Below, in pieces: positions 5,983 through 6,090 of a stretch of 6,090 nucleotides of DNA. The position numbers were made by a program, and so were the translations under genes. The DNA is from Acidilobaceae archaeon (lineage in GTDB: Archaea; Thermoproteota; Thermoprotei_A; Sulfolobales; Acidilobaceae). Under the pieces are notes generated by a model that searched no databases, was not told where the DNA came from, and worked only from the letters and a program-made list of their open reading frames with translations. The stretch spans positions 1-6,090 of the forward strand of contig JALWJI010000037.1 of NCBI GenBank assembly GCA_027081695.1, read 5' to 3'. Numbering within the stretch: the first letter of the stretch is position 1; every line of letters begins with the position of its first letter.

Positions 5983-5996
5983 TTTTGTGCGCAAAA
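5983..5996. repeat. Short inverted repeat upstream of dnaG
   Basis: TTTTG and CAAAA form a five-base dyad around TGCG, about 100 bp upstream of the dnaG start and next to its candidate promoter. Such a dyad could bind a dimeric regulator, but the arms are short and low in complexity. The remaining sequence from 5997 to 6090 shows no gene, RNA gene or other repeat that I can support. Confidence 0.2.
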
Positions 5997-6090
5997 ACTA
6001 GAAGATGATTATTTGCGAGACCTGTAGGAAGAATAGATGATGCAATTATGTAATTATCTGGAGATATTAGACATTATTCTCTCGATAAGG

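Noticed and set aside
6004..6039. Mini-ORF MIICETCRKNR with a CxxC motif
   Set aside because: Eleven codons with no ribosome binding site; too short to distinguish from chance.
5961..6073. Open minus-strand frame in the dnaG upstream region
   Set aside because: About 36 codons without any suitable start codon near its beginning; bounded by stops and overlapping the likely promoter.
1..6090. tRNA or rRNA genes, CRISPR arrays, insertion sequences, replication origin repeats
   Set aside because: Scanned by eye in the non-coding stretches (2060-2235 and 5883-6090); no cloverleaf, regular repeat-spacer pattern, terminal inverted repeats or origin-recognition-box clusters seen.

Overview
This window looks like a chromosomal segment from a thermophilic archaeon of the Thermoproteota (Crenarchaeota). 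A Desulfurococcales-type organism is most likely, but the genus cannot be resolved from the sequence. The evidence is an archaeal DnaG-type TOPRIM protein, a family B DNA polymerase with uracil-pocket-like residues and a C-terminal PCNA-binding tail, a two-subunit aconitase X, codon use rich in AGA/AGG, ATA and CTA, GTG/TTG starts, and GGTG- or GGAGGTG-type ribosome binding sites. I see no tRNA, rRNA, CRISPR array, insertion sequence or prophage signature.

Layout, left to right. Bases 1-1438 carry two plus-strand genes with a 5-nt gap: the large subunit (cut off by the left window edge) and the small swivel subunit of aconitase X. In archaea this enzyme is best explained as phosphomevalonate dehydratase of the modified mevalonate pathway for isoprenoid lipids. 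Bases 1418-2059 (minus) encode a thymidylate kinase whose P-loop has leucine in place of the usual lysine. Its 3' end overlaps the small subunit gene by 21 bp. Bases 2060-2235 are a 176-bp divergent intergenic stretch that must hold the tmk and polB promoters, and it may also hold the start of a small overlapping ORF. Bases 2236-4626 (plus) encode a complete family B DNA polymerase starting at TTG. Bases 4623-5882 (minus) encode archaeal DnaG, convergent with polB and overlapping it by 4 bp at the stop codons. Bases 5883-6090 are the AT-rich upstream region of dnaG, with no supported gene.

Three of the five genes serve nucleic acid metabolism: dTMP supply toward dTTP, DNA synthesis, and a TOPRIM primase/exosome-associated protein. 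They are not co-directional and are not a single operon. The aconitase X pair is a metabolic two-gene unit. Packing is very tight: both convergent junctions overlap, so transcription of each gene must end inside its neighbour.

I did not find a previously undescribed system. The observations most worth a second look are the Lys-to-Leu Walker A change in Tmk, the polB/dnaG junction with a U6 tract on each strand, the out-of-frame ATG minigene overlapping the polB TTG start, and the protein-like reading frame overlapping the tmk start.
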